Source: Terriglobia bacterium (GTDB taxonomy: Bacteria > Acidobacteriota > Vicinamibacteria > Vicinamibacterales > CAVVIG01). From it: a stretch of DNA of 63,615 nucleotides. A program made the translations under genes and the position numbers. The notes under the pieces are model-generated. The model had not been told where the DNA came from. It was given only the letters and a program-made list of their open reading frames with translations, and ran no database searches. Positions 41,339 to 52,833 of the stretch are shown in pieces; position 1 is the first letter of the stretch, and each line of letters begins with the position of its first letter. The stretch spans positions 1 to 63,615 of the forward strand of contig JAIQFX010000034.1 of assembly GCA_020073005.1 (NCBI GenBank), in the 5' to 3' direction.

Positions 41339-43054
41339 TCACTTGTCGAGCAACTTCCTGAACGCGGTCGCGCGGCTCGTGTTCGCGACATCTTTGGCCT
41401 CGCACCAACCGCGCCGCGCCTGATCGACGCCGTGGCGCGCCCAGTCGAGCTCCTGGATGCGGTGCGCGTCCGTGCTGATCACGAGCCTCACGCCGGCCTG
41501 CCGCGCCATGTGGATGTGGAGGTCGTTCAAATCGAGGCGATCAGGCTGCGCGTTGATCTCCAGCAGCACGCCGTGGTCCCGGGCGGCTTTGATGATCTCC
41601 GCCATGTCGACGGGATACGGCTCGCGCTTGCCGATGAGCCGGCCCGTCGGATGGCCGAGGATGTGCACCCGCGGATGCTGCAGCGCGCGCACGATCCGGC
41701 GCGTCATCTCCGCTTTCGACATGTTGAAGCGGGAATGCACCGAGACGACGACGACGTCGAGCTCCCCCAGCGTCGCATCGTCCAGATCGAGCGACCCATC
41801 GTCGAGGATGTCGACCTCGGCGCCTTTCAGCACGACGAGCTTCGAGACGTGCTTCCGCGCGGCGTCAATCGCGCGCGACTGCGCGTGAAAGCCCGCCTTC
41901 GTCAGGCCGCCTGCCACGCGCACGGCTTTGCTGTGATCGGTGATCGCGATGTACTCGTAGCCGCGGGCCTCGCACGCGGCCACCATCTCGGCGAGCGTGT
42001 TCTTGCCGTCCGTGGCGTCGGTGTGCATCTGCAGATCGCCGCGCAGGTCGGCGAGCTCGACGAGCCGCGGCAGATGCCGCGCGCGCGCCGCTTCGATCTC
42101 GCCGCGGTTCTCGCGCAGCTCCGGCGGAATCCACGGCAGCCCCACCGCGTCGAAGACCTCCGCCTCGGTGCGGCCGCCGATCTGTTTCGTGCCGCGAAAC
42201 ACTCCGTACTCGTTGATCTTCAGGTGGCGCTTCACGCCGAGCAGTCGAATCGCGATGTTGTGCGGCTTTGATCCGGTGAAATAGTGAAGCGCGGAGCCGT
42301 ACGACGAGCGCGCAACGATCCGCAGATCGACCTGGAGCCCGGAGCGAAGGACGACCGAGCATTTCGTGTCGCCGTGCGCGAGCACGCGCGCGACGTCGCG
42401 GTAGCCGAGGAACGCCTTCGCGACCGCCGGCGCGTGACGCGACGCCACGAGGATGTCGACGTCGCCCACGGTCTCGGATCGCCGCCGGAAGCTGCCGGCC
42501 ACGTCCAGGTGCTCCACGCCGGGCGTCGACCGCAGCATCTCGACGAGCGGACGCACGTAGGCTTCCGCCTCGGCCAGCGGGACACGGGCCACGTGGGCCT
42601 TGTCCTGCTCGATGCCCTGCAGAATCGTCCGCTCCAGCGTCTTCCCCATCCCGCGCAGTTCCGACAAACGGCCCGCGCGCGCGGCCTTCTCGAGCTGCGC
42701 GAGCGTCTTCACTCCGAGCTTCTCGTAGATGAGCCTGGCGCGCTTGGGCCCCACGCCCGGGATGCGCAGCATCGCGACCAGGCTTCCCGGCGTCTTGTGC
42801 GTGAGCTGCGTCAGCAGCGGAAGCTCGCCCGTGCGGCAGACGCGGGCGATCTTGCCCGCCAGATCCGCGCCGATGCCGGGCAGCTCTTCGAGCGCATGCC
42901 CGTCGTTCTTCAGAAGCGATTCGATCGGGGTCGCGAGGGTGCCGATCGTTCGCGCGGCGTTCCGGTACGCGCGCACGCGGAACGGATTGGCGCCCTGAAT
43001 CTCGAGGAGATCCGCGACCTCCTCGAACGTCTTCGCGATTTGAATGTTCTCCAT
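41339..43054 (-). CDS. polX: DNA polymerase X with PHP exonuclease domain
   Basis: 571 residues. N-terminal helix-hairpin-helix regions (ELPGIGADLAGKIARV; IPGVGPKRARLIYEKLG), a polymerase X core (VAGSFRRRSETVGDVDILVASR with the catalytic Asp pair, HYFTGSKPHNIAIR) and a C-terminal PHP domain (DLQMHTDATDGKNTLAEMV, ITDHSKAVRVA, VLKGAEVDIL, VVVSVHSRFNMS, ILGHPTGRLIG) carrying the metal-binding His and Asp residues for 3'-5' exonuclease activity. It fills gaps in base-excision and break repair. It lies 10 bases after ligA, an apt gap-fill and seal pair. Confidence 0.93.
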   Translation of the reverse strand: MENIQIAKTFEEVADLLEIQGANPFRVRAYRNAARTIGTLATPIESLLKNDGHALEELPGIGADLAGKIARVCRTGELPLLTQLTHKTPGSLVAMLRIPGVGPKRARLIYEKLGVKTLAQLEKAARAGRLSELRGMGKTLERTILQGIEQDKAHVARVPLAEAEAYVRPLVEMLRSTPGVEHLDVAGSFRRRSETVGDVDILVASRHAPAVAKAFLGYRDVARVLAHGDTKCSVVLRSGLQVDLRIVARSSYGSALHYFTGSKPHNIAIRLLGVKRHLKINEYGVFRGTKQIGGRTEAEVFDAVGLPWIPPELRENRGEIEAARARHLPRLVELADLRGDLQMHTDATDGKNTLAEMVAACEARGYEYIAITDHSKAVRVAGGLTKAGFHAQSRAIDAARKHVSKLVVLKGAEVDILDDGSLDLDDATLGELDVVVVSVHSRFNMSKAEMTRRIVRALQHPRVHILGHPTGRLIGKREPYPVDMAEIIKAARDHGVLLEINAQPDRLDLNDLHIHMARQAGVRLVISTDAHRIQELDWARHGVDQARRGWCEAKDVANTSRATAFRKLLDK

Positions 43055-43064
43055 AAGCCGGCGC

Positions 43065-45098
<2,034 letters not shown>

Positions 45099-46814
45099 TC
45101 ACCGCGCGAACCGGCGCGCCGCAAGCGCTCGATCGAGTCGTGCGTCGTGGCGATAGATGTCGTCGGCGAACCGCAGCGTGCCGTCCTCGGGCGTCACGGC
45201 GGCGGTGGTGTAGAACAAGATCACCTGAATCGGCCGCGTCAGCTTGACGTGAATCGACTGCGACCCCTCGGCCGCGGCGAGAATCTCGTTTCGCGTCCAC
45301 TCCGGGCGATCCGCCAGCGCCCATTCCGCGAGCGCGAGCGGATCCTCCACGCGCACGCAGCCGTGGCTGAAATCGCGGCGGCGCCGGGAAAAGAGCGCCT
45401 GCGCGGGCGTGCCGTGCATGTACACGTTCTGCTCGTTGGGAAACACGAACTTGATCAGACCCAGCGCGTTGCGCGACCCGGGGCGCTGGCGAAGCCTGAG
45501 CGCGCCTTGACGAAGGCGTCCGAGGTTCTCGGCGGTCGCGTCCACCGGCTCCGCGTCGTCTCCGGCGCCGCGGACGATCTCCATGTCCTCGCGCTGCAGA
45601 TACCCGGGATCGCGCTCGATCATCGGCAGCACCTCGTGGCGGAGGATCGACGGCGGCACATTCCAGTACGGCCTGAAGATCACCTCGCGCATCTCCTCGA
45701 CGAACACCGGCGTCTGCGTGTTGAGCGCGCGGCCGACGATGACGTCCATGCCGACCGACGGGGCGCCGCTCGGCGGCAGCGCGTCCCACGCCCAGAGGCG
45801 GAACATCGGAATGTTGATGAAGACCAGGCGCTGATCGACCAGATGCGGCAGCCAGCGCAGGCGCTCGAGCGCCAGCTCGATCTGGCGCACGCGCCGCGTG
45901 AGCGGAATGCGCAGGGCGGCCAGCGTGCTCCGGCCAAGCACGCCGTCGGGCTCCAGGCCGTGCCGGATCTGAAATCGTTTCACGCCGTCCACGAGCGCCC
46001 CTTCGTATCGTGCGGAATCCGCGGGCGGCGGCGTGCCGGCCGCGAGATCGCCGAATGCCGAGAGCAGACGCCACAGGCGGCGGGCGCCGTCGTAGGCCTC
46101 GCCCGGCCGAACAGGCCCGGCGGCGGCCGGCAACGGCAACGGCGCCGCGAGCTCCGCATCGGCGGCGAACGCCCGGTATCGGAGCAGCGCCGCTCGCAGC
46201 TCACCGTACCGCGCGAGCGAGGGCCGCAGGTCCGCCGCGATTCCGGCGATCCGATGATCCGCCCGCGCCGCGCCGAGCAGCGCCGCGAGGTCGTGTCGAT
46301 CGCCCGGCACGCTGAACCGGAAACCGATCGTGCGCGGATCCACCCGCCCGAGATGCAGATCCCGCATGTAGCGCAGCAGCCCCGCGCTCAACGCGACGTC
46401 GAACGCGGCGAGCTCGCCCGGGAGCGCGGGCGATTCAGCCTGCAGCACTGACGCCAGGCGATCGAGCCGGCTCCGGTAATAGTCAGCCGGATCGAGACCG
46501 TCGTCCGCGGCGCCGTTCAGGACGGCCCGCGCATCGCGCGCGTCGCGATCGGGCCGGCTGCCACTGTCGAGCCAGAGTGGCGCGTACCCGCCGGCCCGAT
46601 AACAGTCCCGCAGCTCGGCCTGCTGCCCGGGTGTCAGCACGCCGAGCGGCTGGTGACGACCATCGATCAACGCCTCGATGGCGGCGCTCACCTTACCGGA
46701 AGATGGTTCGGCGGCCGCATGCGCGCACGCGGCTGCGCCAAGGAGAATGGCGGCCATCGGCCATGCGCCGATCGCACGTCGAATCCGCACGAACCTGCAG
46801 GCCACTGGGGCCAC
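45099..46814 (-). CDS. YcbB/LdtD-type L,D-transpeptidase
   Basis: About 571 residues. N-terminal signal or lipoprotein-like segment (AILLGAAACAHA), a long helical domain, peptidoglycan-binding motif (VKRFQIRHGLEPDGVLGRSTLAALRI), and a catalytic YkuD domain with VFPNEQNVYMHGTPAQALF and DFSHGCVRVEDP, nucleophile C486. It makes 3-3 crosslinks in peptidoglycan or attaches proteins to it. Start: GTG at 46814 or the GTG at 46805, nine bases after GGAGG. It lies 15 bases before ligA and 45 after the BON gene on the same strand. Confidence 0.88.
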   Translation of the reverse strand: MAPVACRFVRIRRAIGAWPMAAILLGAAACAHAAAEPSSGKVSAAIEALIDGRHQPLGVLTPGQQAELRDCYRAGGYAPLWLDSGSRPDRDARDARAVLNGAADDGLDPADYYRSRLDRLASVLQAESPALPGELAAFDVALSAGLLRYMRDLHLGRVDPRTIGFRFSVPGDRHDLAALLGAARADHRIAGIAADLRPSLARYGELRAALLRYRAFAADAELAAPLPLPAAAGPVRPGEAYDGARRLWRLLSAFGDLAAGTPPPADSARYEGALVDGVKRFQIRHGLEPDGVLGRSTLAALRIPLTRRVRQIELALERLRWLPHLVDQRLVFINIPMFRLWAWDALPPSGAPSVGMDVIVGRALNTQTPVFVEEMREVIFRPYWNVPPSILRHEVLPMIERDPGYLQREDMEIVRGAGDDAEPVDATAENLGRLRQGALRLRQRPGSRNALGLIKFVFPNEQNVYMHGTPAQALFSRRRRDFSHGCVRVEDPLALAEWALADRPEWTRNEILAAAEGSQSIHVKLTRPIQVILFYTTAAVTPEDGTLRFADDIYRHDARLDRALAARRFAR

Positions 46815-46859
46815 CCTCCACGCCGAACCGGGCGAGATTGCCGCGGTGCCGGGTCGCCC

Positions 46860-47510
46860 TTACGGGACGACGGCGAGCCGATCCTCGACCTGCGAGACGC
46901 CGGGCGCGGCCCAGGCGGCGCGCTCCGCCTCCTGGCGCTCGGCCCACGAGTGCACGTTGCCGCTCAGAATCACTTTGCCGTCCGTCGCGGCGACGTTGAT
47001 GCGCCGCGCGTCGATTTCGGCGCTGCGCTTGAACGCCGCTTCGATCTTGTCCCGCACATCCAGCGTCTTCAGGCGAGGCTGGACGCTGATGCTGTTCATG
47101 ACGCCCTTGACGCCCGTCAGGTCGCGGACGACGCGCGCCGCCGCGTCCTTCTGGTACTGCCAGTCGAGCGTGCCGTTGAGCGTCACCCATCCGTTCGTCA
47201 CGGTCACCGTGACGCGATCGTTGGGAACCATCGTGTTCCACTTCAACGCGTCCAGCGCGGCCTGCGCGATGTCGGTGTCGGTGCGCTGGAAATCGGTCAC
47301 GAGATGGACCACGAGATCGTTCGCGACGCCCTTCACGCCGTACACGTGGAGCGTGGCGCGCTCGGCCGCCACCTTCTCCGCGTACGAGTGCACCGTGCCG
47401 CGGAGCGTGGCGACGGCTTCGTCGACCGACACGGCGATGTCGCTGGCGTCCAGGCTGGGCTCCCAGTCGAGCGCGCACTGCACATGCTGTTTGAGGTCCT
47501 TGTCTGTCAT
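46860..47510 (-). CDS. Triple BON-domain protein, 216 aa
   Basis: Three BON domains in a row: residues ~5-75 (DIAVSVDEAVATLRGTVHSYAEKVAAERATLHVYGVKGVANDLVV), ~77-150 (VTVTVTNGWVTLNGTLDWQYQKDAAARVVRDLTGVKGVMNSI) and ~150-216 (INVAATDGKVILSGNVHSWAERQEAERAAWAAPGVSQVEDRL). No signal peptide is seen, so it is cytoplasmic unless exported otherwise. BON proteins respond to osmotic and envelope stress. GGAGG precedes the ATG. Confidence 0.9.
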   Translation of the reverse strand: MTDKDLKQHVQCALDWEPSLDASDIAVSVDEAVATLRGTVHSYAEKVAAERATLHVYGVKGVANDLVVHLVTDFQRTDTDIAQAALDALKWNTMVPNDRVTVTVTNGWVTLNGTLDWQYQKDAAARVVRDLTGVKGVMNSISVQPRLKTLDVRDKIEAAFKRSAEIDARRINVAATDGKVILSGNVHSWAERQEAERAAWAAPGVSQVEDRLAVVP

Positions 47511-47811
47511 TGTCTTGCCTCCACATCGAGCTCACGAGGTTTTGGGGCGTCACGCGATGAGGCGGGCGTCCTGCGGGAAAAGCGGAGAACGACAAGAGAA
47601 CGTGCAAGATTCCGGCCTTGAGGGGATCGCGCAAATCCCCATGAGACGTGGACTGGCTCCGCTCGCCCGCACGGCCGCGCACGCGCGTGCCGACTTTCCG
47701 CCGGAGCCGTGGTCTTCCCGGCGCTGTTGTGTGGTGCATCGTTTGCAACGTTCCAGCACGGCCGCCGATCTCTCCGCGACCACCGGCGTTCAGCCGTCAA
47801 CGAGGCCTGCC
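47511..47811. other. Divergent intergenic region, 301 bases
   Basis: Between the BON gene (-) and the HPF-cold-shock gene (+). It holds the ribosome site of each gene; TTGCAA at 47743 is a possible -35, but no -10 follows at a good spacing. No ORF or RNA structure recognised. Confidence 0.5.
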
Positions 47812-48471
47812 ATGCAACTCGCACCATCGATCACGTTCCGGGGTATCGCGCCTTCGGAGACACTCGAAGCGGACATCCTCGCTCGCATTCGCAAACTCGA
47901 GACGTACTACCAGGCGATCATGGGCTGCCGCGTGCTCGTCGAGCTCGCCGAGCATCGTCATGAAGCGGGCAGCCGCTATCACGTGCGCATCGACCTCACC
48001 GTGCCGGGCGAGGAAATCGTCGTGGCGCACGACGCGAGCCTTCACGCCACCGCGCAGGACGTCGGGCTTGCAAAAACCACGAAGGGGACGGATCTCGATC
48101 CCGAGCGGCAGCACGCGTTCGTGGCCGTGCGCGAAGCGTTCGACGTCGCGCGGCGCCGGCTGCAGGACTACGGACGACGGCAGAGAGGCGCCGTGAAGAT
48201 CCCGGCGCGATCACCGCGCGGGCGCGTCGTCCGGCTGTTTCCCGTCGACGATTACGGCTACGTCGAAGCCGAGGACGGGCACGAGGTGTACTTTCAGAAA
48301 CACAGCGTCCTCAAGGATGCCTTCGACCGGCTGACCGTCGGCAGCCAGGTGTCGTTTGTCGAAGAGCCGGGCGACAAAGGGCCGCAGGCGAGCACCGTGA
48401 AGCTCCTGCATCCGCGCCGCGTGCGTCACGCCCGGTCGCGCGTGTCGCCGGCTACGGTCGCCGGCCGCTGA
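47812..48471 (+). CDS. HPF/RaiA-like ribosome hibernation factor fused to a cold-shock domain
   Basis: 219 residues. The N-terminal ~105 residues match the S30AE/HPF fold (ITFRGIAPSETLEADILARIRKLETYYQAIMGCRVLVELAEHRHEAGSRYHVRIDLTVPGEEIVV...). The C-terminal part is a cold-shock domain (RGRVVRLFPVDDYGYVEAEDGHEVYFQKHSVLKDAFDRLTVGSQVSFVEEPGDKGPQASTVKL) in place of the usual long-HPF dimerisation tail. It probably binds ribosomes or RNA when growth stops. The last 20 bases overlap the end of the converging radical SAM gene. Confidence 0.88.
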   Translation: MQLAPSITFRGIAPSETLEADILARIRKLETYYQAIMGCRVLVELAEHRHEAGSRYHVRIDLTVPGEEIVVAHDASLHATAQDVGLAKTTKGTDLDPERQHAFVAVREAFDVARRRLQDYGRRQRGAVKIPARSPRGRVVRLFPVDDYGYVEAEDGHEVYFQKHSVLKDAFDRLTVGSQVSFVEEPGDKGPQASTVKLLHPRRVRHARSRVSPATVAGR

Positions 48472-49570
48472 CCGCGACGCGCGGCCGCGACATCTCCACG
48501 CCGTCGACGGGTGTCGCGCAGGCCGGACAACAGCCGTCCGTGATCCGATTCTCGCGGACCGTGAAGCCGGAGCGTTTGATCAACACGGTGCGACACGCCG
48601 GGCAGATCGTGTCCTCGTGGCCCTCGCCCGGGACATTGCCCTCGTAGACGTACCGAAGCCCTTCCTGCAGGCCGATATCGCGCGCGCGGCGGAGCGTGTC
48701 GACGGGCGTCACCGGCCGATCGGCCATCTTGTAGGCCGGAAAGAACTGCGACACGTGCCACGGAATCTCCGGGCCGACAGATTGGATGAACTCCGCGATC
48801 TTCCGGAGCTCATGGTCCGAATCGTTGACGCCGGGGATGACAAGTGTCGTCACCTCGACCCACACGCCGAGCGCGCGGTACAGGCGGATCGCGTCGAGAA
48901 TCGGCTCCAGACCGGCGCGGCTGATCCGGCGATAGCTCTTCTCGCGGAAGAACTTCAGGTCGACGTTGGCGGCGTCGAGCACCGTCGCGATCTTCCGCGC
49001 GGGCGCTTCGCTGATGAAGCCGTTGGTGACGAAGAGGTTCTTCAACCCCCGCGCCCGCGCCTGCACCGCCGTGTCGTACGCCAGCTCGAGGAAGATCGTC
49101 GGCTCGGTGAACGTGTACGCGATCGACGACGCTCCCGCGTCGACCGCCGCGTCCACGATCGACTCGGGCGATCGCGCCCGGCCCGGAATCGCGGAGGCGA
49201 GCGCCTCCAGCGGCAGACGCGCTTCCCCGTGGTCGCCTCCGAGGCGCCGCGGCAGATCCTCTCTCGGCCATTGCGCGATCTCCCAGTTCTGGCAGAACGC
49301 GCATTGCAGGTTGCAGCCGACCGTGGCGATCGAATACGCGTGCGAGCCCGGCTTGAAATGGAAGAACGGCTTCTTCTCGACCGGCTCGATGGTCGACGTG
49401 ACGACGCGGTCGTACGCGAGCGTGTAGAGCACGCCATGATCGTTGAAGCGGACCGCGCACGCGCCGCGCGAGCCGTCGGCGATGCGGCAGTCGTGCGGGC
49501 ACAAGGTGCACAGCGCGCGCCCGCCGGGCTGAGCCTCGTAGAACGAGGCTTCGTGAAGGGCTGGCGTCAT
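48452..49570 (-). CDS. amrS: AmmeMemoRadiSam-type radical SAM enzyme (AmrS)
   Basis: 372 residues from the ATG at 49570 with GAGAGGA six bases upstream. Radical SAM CxxxCxxC as GCNLQCAFCQNW, preceded by CTLCPHDCRIADGSRGACAVR, and EPTIFLELAYDTA, LVIPGVNDSD. The C-terminus holds CPACRTVL and CCPACATP, possible Zn-ribbon Cys pairs. The family occurs with AMMECR1 and Memo homologues; neither is in this window. Function unproven. It follows the LonB-like gene 23 bases away. Confidence 0.87.
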   Translation of the reverse strand: MTPALHEASFYEAQPGGRALCTLCPHDCRIADGSRGACAVRFNDHGVLYTLAYDRVVTSTIEPVEKKPFFHFKPGSHAYSIATVGCNLQCAFCQNWEIAQWPREDLPRRLGGDHGEARLPLEALASAIPGRARSPESIVDAAVDAGASSIAYTFTEPTIFLELAYDTAVQARARGLKNLFVTNGFISEAPARKIATVLDAANVDLKFFREKSYRRISRAGLEPILDAIRLYRALGVWVEVTTLVIPGVNDSDHELRKIAEFIQSVGPEIPWHVSQFFPAYKMADRPVTPVDTLRRARDIGLQEGLRYVYEGNVPGEGHEDTICPACRTVLIKRSGFTVRENRITDGCCPACATPVDGVEMSRPRVAVSGRRP

Positions 49571-49593
49571 CGTCGTCCTCTCAGTGCGAGGCG

Positions 49594-52101
49594 TCACGCG
49601 CCCGGCGTCTCTCCGCGCGCCTGCTCGGCGCTGGCGCGAAACGCGCGCGCCTGTTTCGCGAAGGTCATGAGCCGCTGTTCGACGAGGCCGTTGACGCTGT
49701 TCGCCGGGAATCGGCCCGTCTCGTCGCGCGCGCCGGCCGTCTGGCCGGTCAGGACGTCAACGCCTTGATCGATCGTGTCGACGGCGTAGACGTGAAACGT
49801 TCCCGCTTCGACGGCCTTGACCACATCGTCGCGCAGCATGAGGTGTCGCTTGTTGGCGGCGGGAATCAGAACGCCCTGATCGCCGGTGAGCCCTCTGGCC
49901 TTGCACACGTCGAAGAAGCCCTCGATCTTTTCGTTGATCGCGCCGACCGGCTGGACGTCGCCACGTTGATTGACCGATCCGGTGATGGCGATCGACTGCT
50001 TGATCGGCACGTCGGCCAGCGCTGACAGCAGCGCGTAGAGTTCCGCGGACGAAGCGCTGTCGCCCTCGACGCCTCCGTAACTCTGTTCGAAGACGAGGCT
50101 CGCGGACAGGGACAGCGGCTGGTCGGTCACGTATCGGCCGGCAAGGAAGCCGGAGAGGATCAACACGCCTTTCGAGTGAATGGGGCCGCCGAGCTCGACT
50201 TCGCGCTCGATGTCGACGACGGTGCCGGGGCCCAGGCGCACGCGCGCGGTGATGCGACTGGGCTGAGCGAAGGCGAAGCCGCCCAGCTCGATGACGGACA
50301 AGCCGTTGACCTGGCCGGTCGCCGCGCCCGTCGTGGCGATCATGATCGTCCCGCGCCCGATTTCCTCCTGGAGCCGATCTCGAGGCCGGCCGGCCCGGTG
50401 AACCTGCGCGTCGATCGCGCGCTGCACGTCGCCGGCGTCAGCCGCGGCGTGCCCGGCCACGCCGGCCCAGTAGTCGGCTTCGCGCAGCAGATCGGTGAGC
50501 GGGTCCAGGGAGAGCCACAGCTTGCCGGCGTCGCCGACCACGCGCGCGCCGTGCTCGATCACGCGCGCGACGCCGGTCGCGGCCAGCGGCCGGAGATTGG
50601 CCTTCCGTGTCAGCGTCGCGATCATGCCGGCGTAGGCCCGGTCGCCCTGCGCCGTGCGATCCACGCTCCCTTCGAAGTCGACCGCCACTTTGAACAGCTC
50701 TCGAAAGTCAGGATCCAATTCGTACAGCAGGTAGTAGAGCAAGCGGTCGCCGATCAGGACGACTTTGACCTCCAGCGGGATCGGCTCGGCGTCGAGCGAC
50801 ACGGTGCTGACCAGGCTGAGCGCTTCGCCGAGGGATTCGATCCGAATCGCGTGCGCGCGCAGCGCGCGTTTGAGACCTTCCCACGCAAACGGCTCGAGCA
50901 GCACCCGCCGGGCGTCGAGAAGCAGATAGCCGCCGTTCGCTTTGTGCAGCGCGCCCGCCTTGATGTGCGTGAAGTCGGTGACGAGCATCCCCATGTGGGC
51001 CACATGTTCGATGCGGCCGATCAGATTCTGGAACGTCGGCTTGTCTTCATAGACGACCGGCGCGCCCGGTGTCCGCCCCTGATCCTCGAGCACGTTCACC
51101 TGATACCGGCCCAGCGGCGACTGAGCGGCGCCGGTCCGGGCGAGCAACGCGTCGAGCGGACTCGCCTCCTCCTCGCCGTCTTTCGGCCGCCGGAGATCGT
51201 CGGCGTTCTCGATCACGTCCTTCTCGAGCGCGGCGAGATAGCTCTGCACGCCGCTCTCAGTCTCGTACGCCTTCTTCAGTTCGTTGATCAGCGCGTCGAC
51301 CGCCGCTTTGGTGGCGGCGTGCTTCAGCGCGCGGAACTTCTCGTGGCTTTCACGCTCCCACTTCGGCACTTCGCGCAGGATCTTCCCGAGCTCGCCTTCG
51401 AATTCCTCGACCGTGGCACGGATCGCGTGCCGCTCGCTCTCCGGCAGCTGCTGGAACGCGTCAGTGTCGATGACCTGGCCCTCGCGGATCGGCGCCAGGG
51501 CCCATCCGAGCGGCGTGCGAATCAGCGCGACGTCGCGCGCGGCGGCGCGCTGCCGCAGGTCCTCGAACGCCTGATCGCGGCGCGTGGTGAATTCTTCCTG
51601 AATCTGCTGATGGCGCTGGCGGAAGACGTCCGTTTCGAGCGCGGCGGTAATCGCGCTCCGCAGCTCGTCGACGAGCCGCGCGATGTCGTCGCGGAACTTC
51701 GTGCCCAGGCCCTTGGGCAACGAGATCGCGCGGGGCCGGTGCGACTGCTCGAAGTTGTGGACGTAGCACCAGTCGCGCGCGTCCGGCTCGGAGGCCGCCT
51801 GGTCTTCCAGGAACCGGCGGACGATCGCATGTTTGCCGCCGCCCGTCGGTCCGAGCGCGAAGACGTTGTAGCCGTCGCGCCGCATGCCGATGCCGAACTG
51901 AATGGCCGTCACCGCCCGATCCTGCCCGAGCACGAGCTGGCTGTCAGGCAGCTCGGCGGTCGTCGCGAAGGAGAACTGCGCGGGATCGCACGAGACGCGG
52001 AGTTGCGAGGCGTCCAGGGTCTCTGCCGGCTTGGTGGTCGAGGTCTCGAGAGCGGCGACTGCCACGGGAGCTTCCCCCTCGCCGATCCCACCGCAATCCA
52101 T
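49594..52101 (-). CDS. LonB-like ATP-dependent protease (Lon-related, AAA)
   Basis: 835 residues. N-terminal region with a P-loop GPTGGGKHAIV where the usual Ser/Thr after Lys is His, a helical domain with long coiled segments, and a C-terminal Lon protease domain with the catalytic dyad S682 (GDSASSAE) and K725 (NEKIEG), 43 residues apart as in Lon. Unlike classical Lon, it lacks the N-terminal substrate-binding domain. Start uncertain: ATG at 52101, or the GTG at 52065 after GAGGGGG. A second, classical Lon lies at 55342. Confidence 0.85.
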   Translation of the reverse strand: MDCGGIGEGEAPVAVAALETSTTKPAETLDASQLRVSCDPAQFSFATTAELPDSQLVLGQDRAVTAIQFGIGMRRDGYNVFALGPTGGGKHAIVRRFLEDQAASEPDARDWCYVHNFEQSHRPRAISLPKGLGTKFRDDIARLVDELRSAITAALETDVFRQRHQQIQEEFTTRRDQAFEDLRQRAAARDVALIRTPLGWALAPIREGQVIDTDAFQQLPESERHAIRATVEEFEGELGKILREVPKWERESHEKFRALKHAATKAAVDALINELKKAYETESGVQSYLAALEKDVIENADDLRRPKDGEEEASPLDALLARTGAAQSPLGRYQVNVLEDQGRTPGAPVVYEDKPTFQNLIGRIEHVAHMGMLVTDFTHIKAGALHKANGGYLLLDARRVLLEPFAWEGLKRALRAHAIRIESLGEALSLVSTVSLDAEPIPLEVKVVLIGDRLLYYLLYELDPDFRELFKVAVDFEGSVDRTAQGDRAYAGMIATLTRKANLRPLAATGVARVIEHGARVVGDAGKLWLSLDPLTDLLREADYWAGVAGHAAADAGDVQRAIDAQVHRAGRPRDRLQEEIGRGTIMIATTGAATGQVNGLSVIELGGFAFAQPSRITARVRLGPGTVVDIEREVELGGPIHSKGVLILSGFLAGRYVTDQPLSLSASLVFEQSYGGVEGDSASSAELYALLSALADVPIKQSIAITGSVNQRGDVQPVGAINEKIEGFFDVCKARGLTGDQGVLIPAANKRHLMLRDDVVKAVEAGTFHVYAVDTIDQGVDVLTGQTAGARDETGRFPANSVNGLVEQRLMTFAKQARAFRASAEQARGETPGA

Positions 52102-52168
52102 GTGCCCGCTTGATGAGCCGCAGAACGGTGTCAGGATTCACAAGCTGCCGGATTCTCGGCAGCCGCGA

Positions 52169-52828
52169 TCACCGGCCGGCGCGAGGCGGCTCCACGCCGA
52201 CGGGAACGGGAAAGCCGAACACGACGTACGCGAGCGTCGCGACGGGCGTTCCCTTTATGCGCGCGGGACGGAAGCGCCATAGCCGCGCGGCCGCCTTCGC
52301 CGCATCGTCGAACGGCGGCGCCGATCGAATGACGGTGACATCGGACACGGTCCCATCGGGATCGACGCGCAGCTCCAGCAGCACCACTCCGCTGCCGCGC
52401 GCCAGCGGTGAATACGCCGGCACGGTCGTCGCCAGCGGAAACGCGGTCTCGGCAGACGCAGACGCGATGTCCTTTGGCGCTTCGCCCAGCGTGGGCGCGT
52501 TCAGCGCCGGCGCACGGAACACGGCGGCAACGAGCACCTTCGAGCCCGCCGGCGTCGACGCGATCTCGTCGACCGCAGGAACAAACCGCCACTCGCGCAC
52601 GGCGCCGACGACGAGATCCGTGAAGGGCGGCGTCGTCCGCAACGGCGATACGTCCGTGACGCGTCCCCCAGCGTTGACACCGAGCTCGACGAACACCTGG
52701 CCACCGCCGACTGCCAGTGCCGGCATGTCCGGCAGCCGTCCGGTCCGAAAGCGCGCCGGCGAGAACGCGTCCTGCGCCGACAGCGCGACGCCGAGGACGC
52801 AGGCGACGATACCGATTGACGTGCGCAT
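52169..52828 (-). CDS. TonB C-terminal-domain protein, 219 aa
   Basis: Signal-like N-terminus (IGIVACVLGVALS), then two TonB-C-like halves: FVELGVNAGGRVTDVSPLRTTPPFTDLVVGAVREWRFVPA, and LELRVDPDGTVSDVTVIRSAPPFDDAAKAAARLWRFRPARIKGTPV. No Pro-rich spacer or clear membrane anchor of classical TonB, so more likely an exported TonB-like protein than an energiser. The ATG at 52828 has AAGGGG eight bases before and starts close to the pncA stop. Confidence 0.78.
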   Translation of the reverse strand: MRTSIGIVACVLGVALSAQDAFSPARFRTGRLPDMPALAVGGGQVFVELGVNAGGRVTDVSPLRTTPPFTDLVVGAVREWRFVPAVDEIASTPAGSKVLVAAVFRAPALNAPTLGEAPKDIASASAETAFPLATTVPAYSPLARGSGVVLLELRVDPDGTVSDVTVIRSAPPFDDAAKAAARLWRFRPARIKGTPVATLAYVVFGFPVPVGVEPPRAGR

Positions 52829-52833
52829 GGCGA

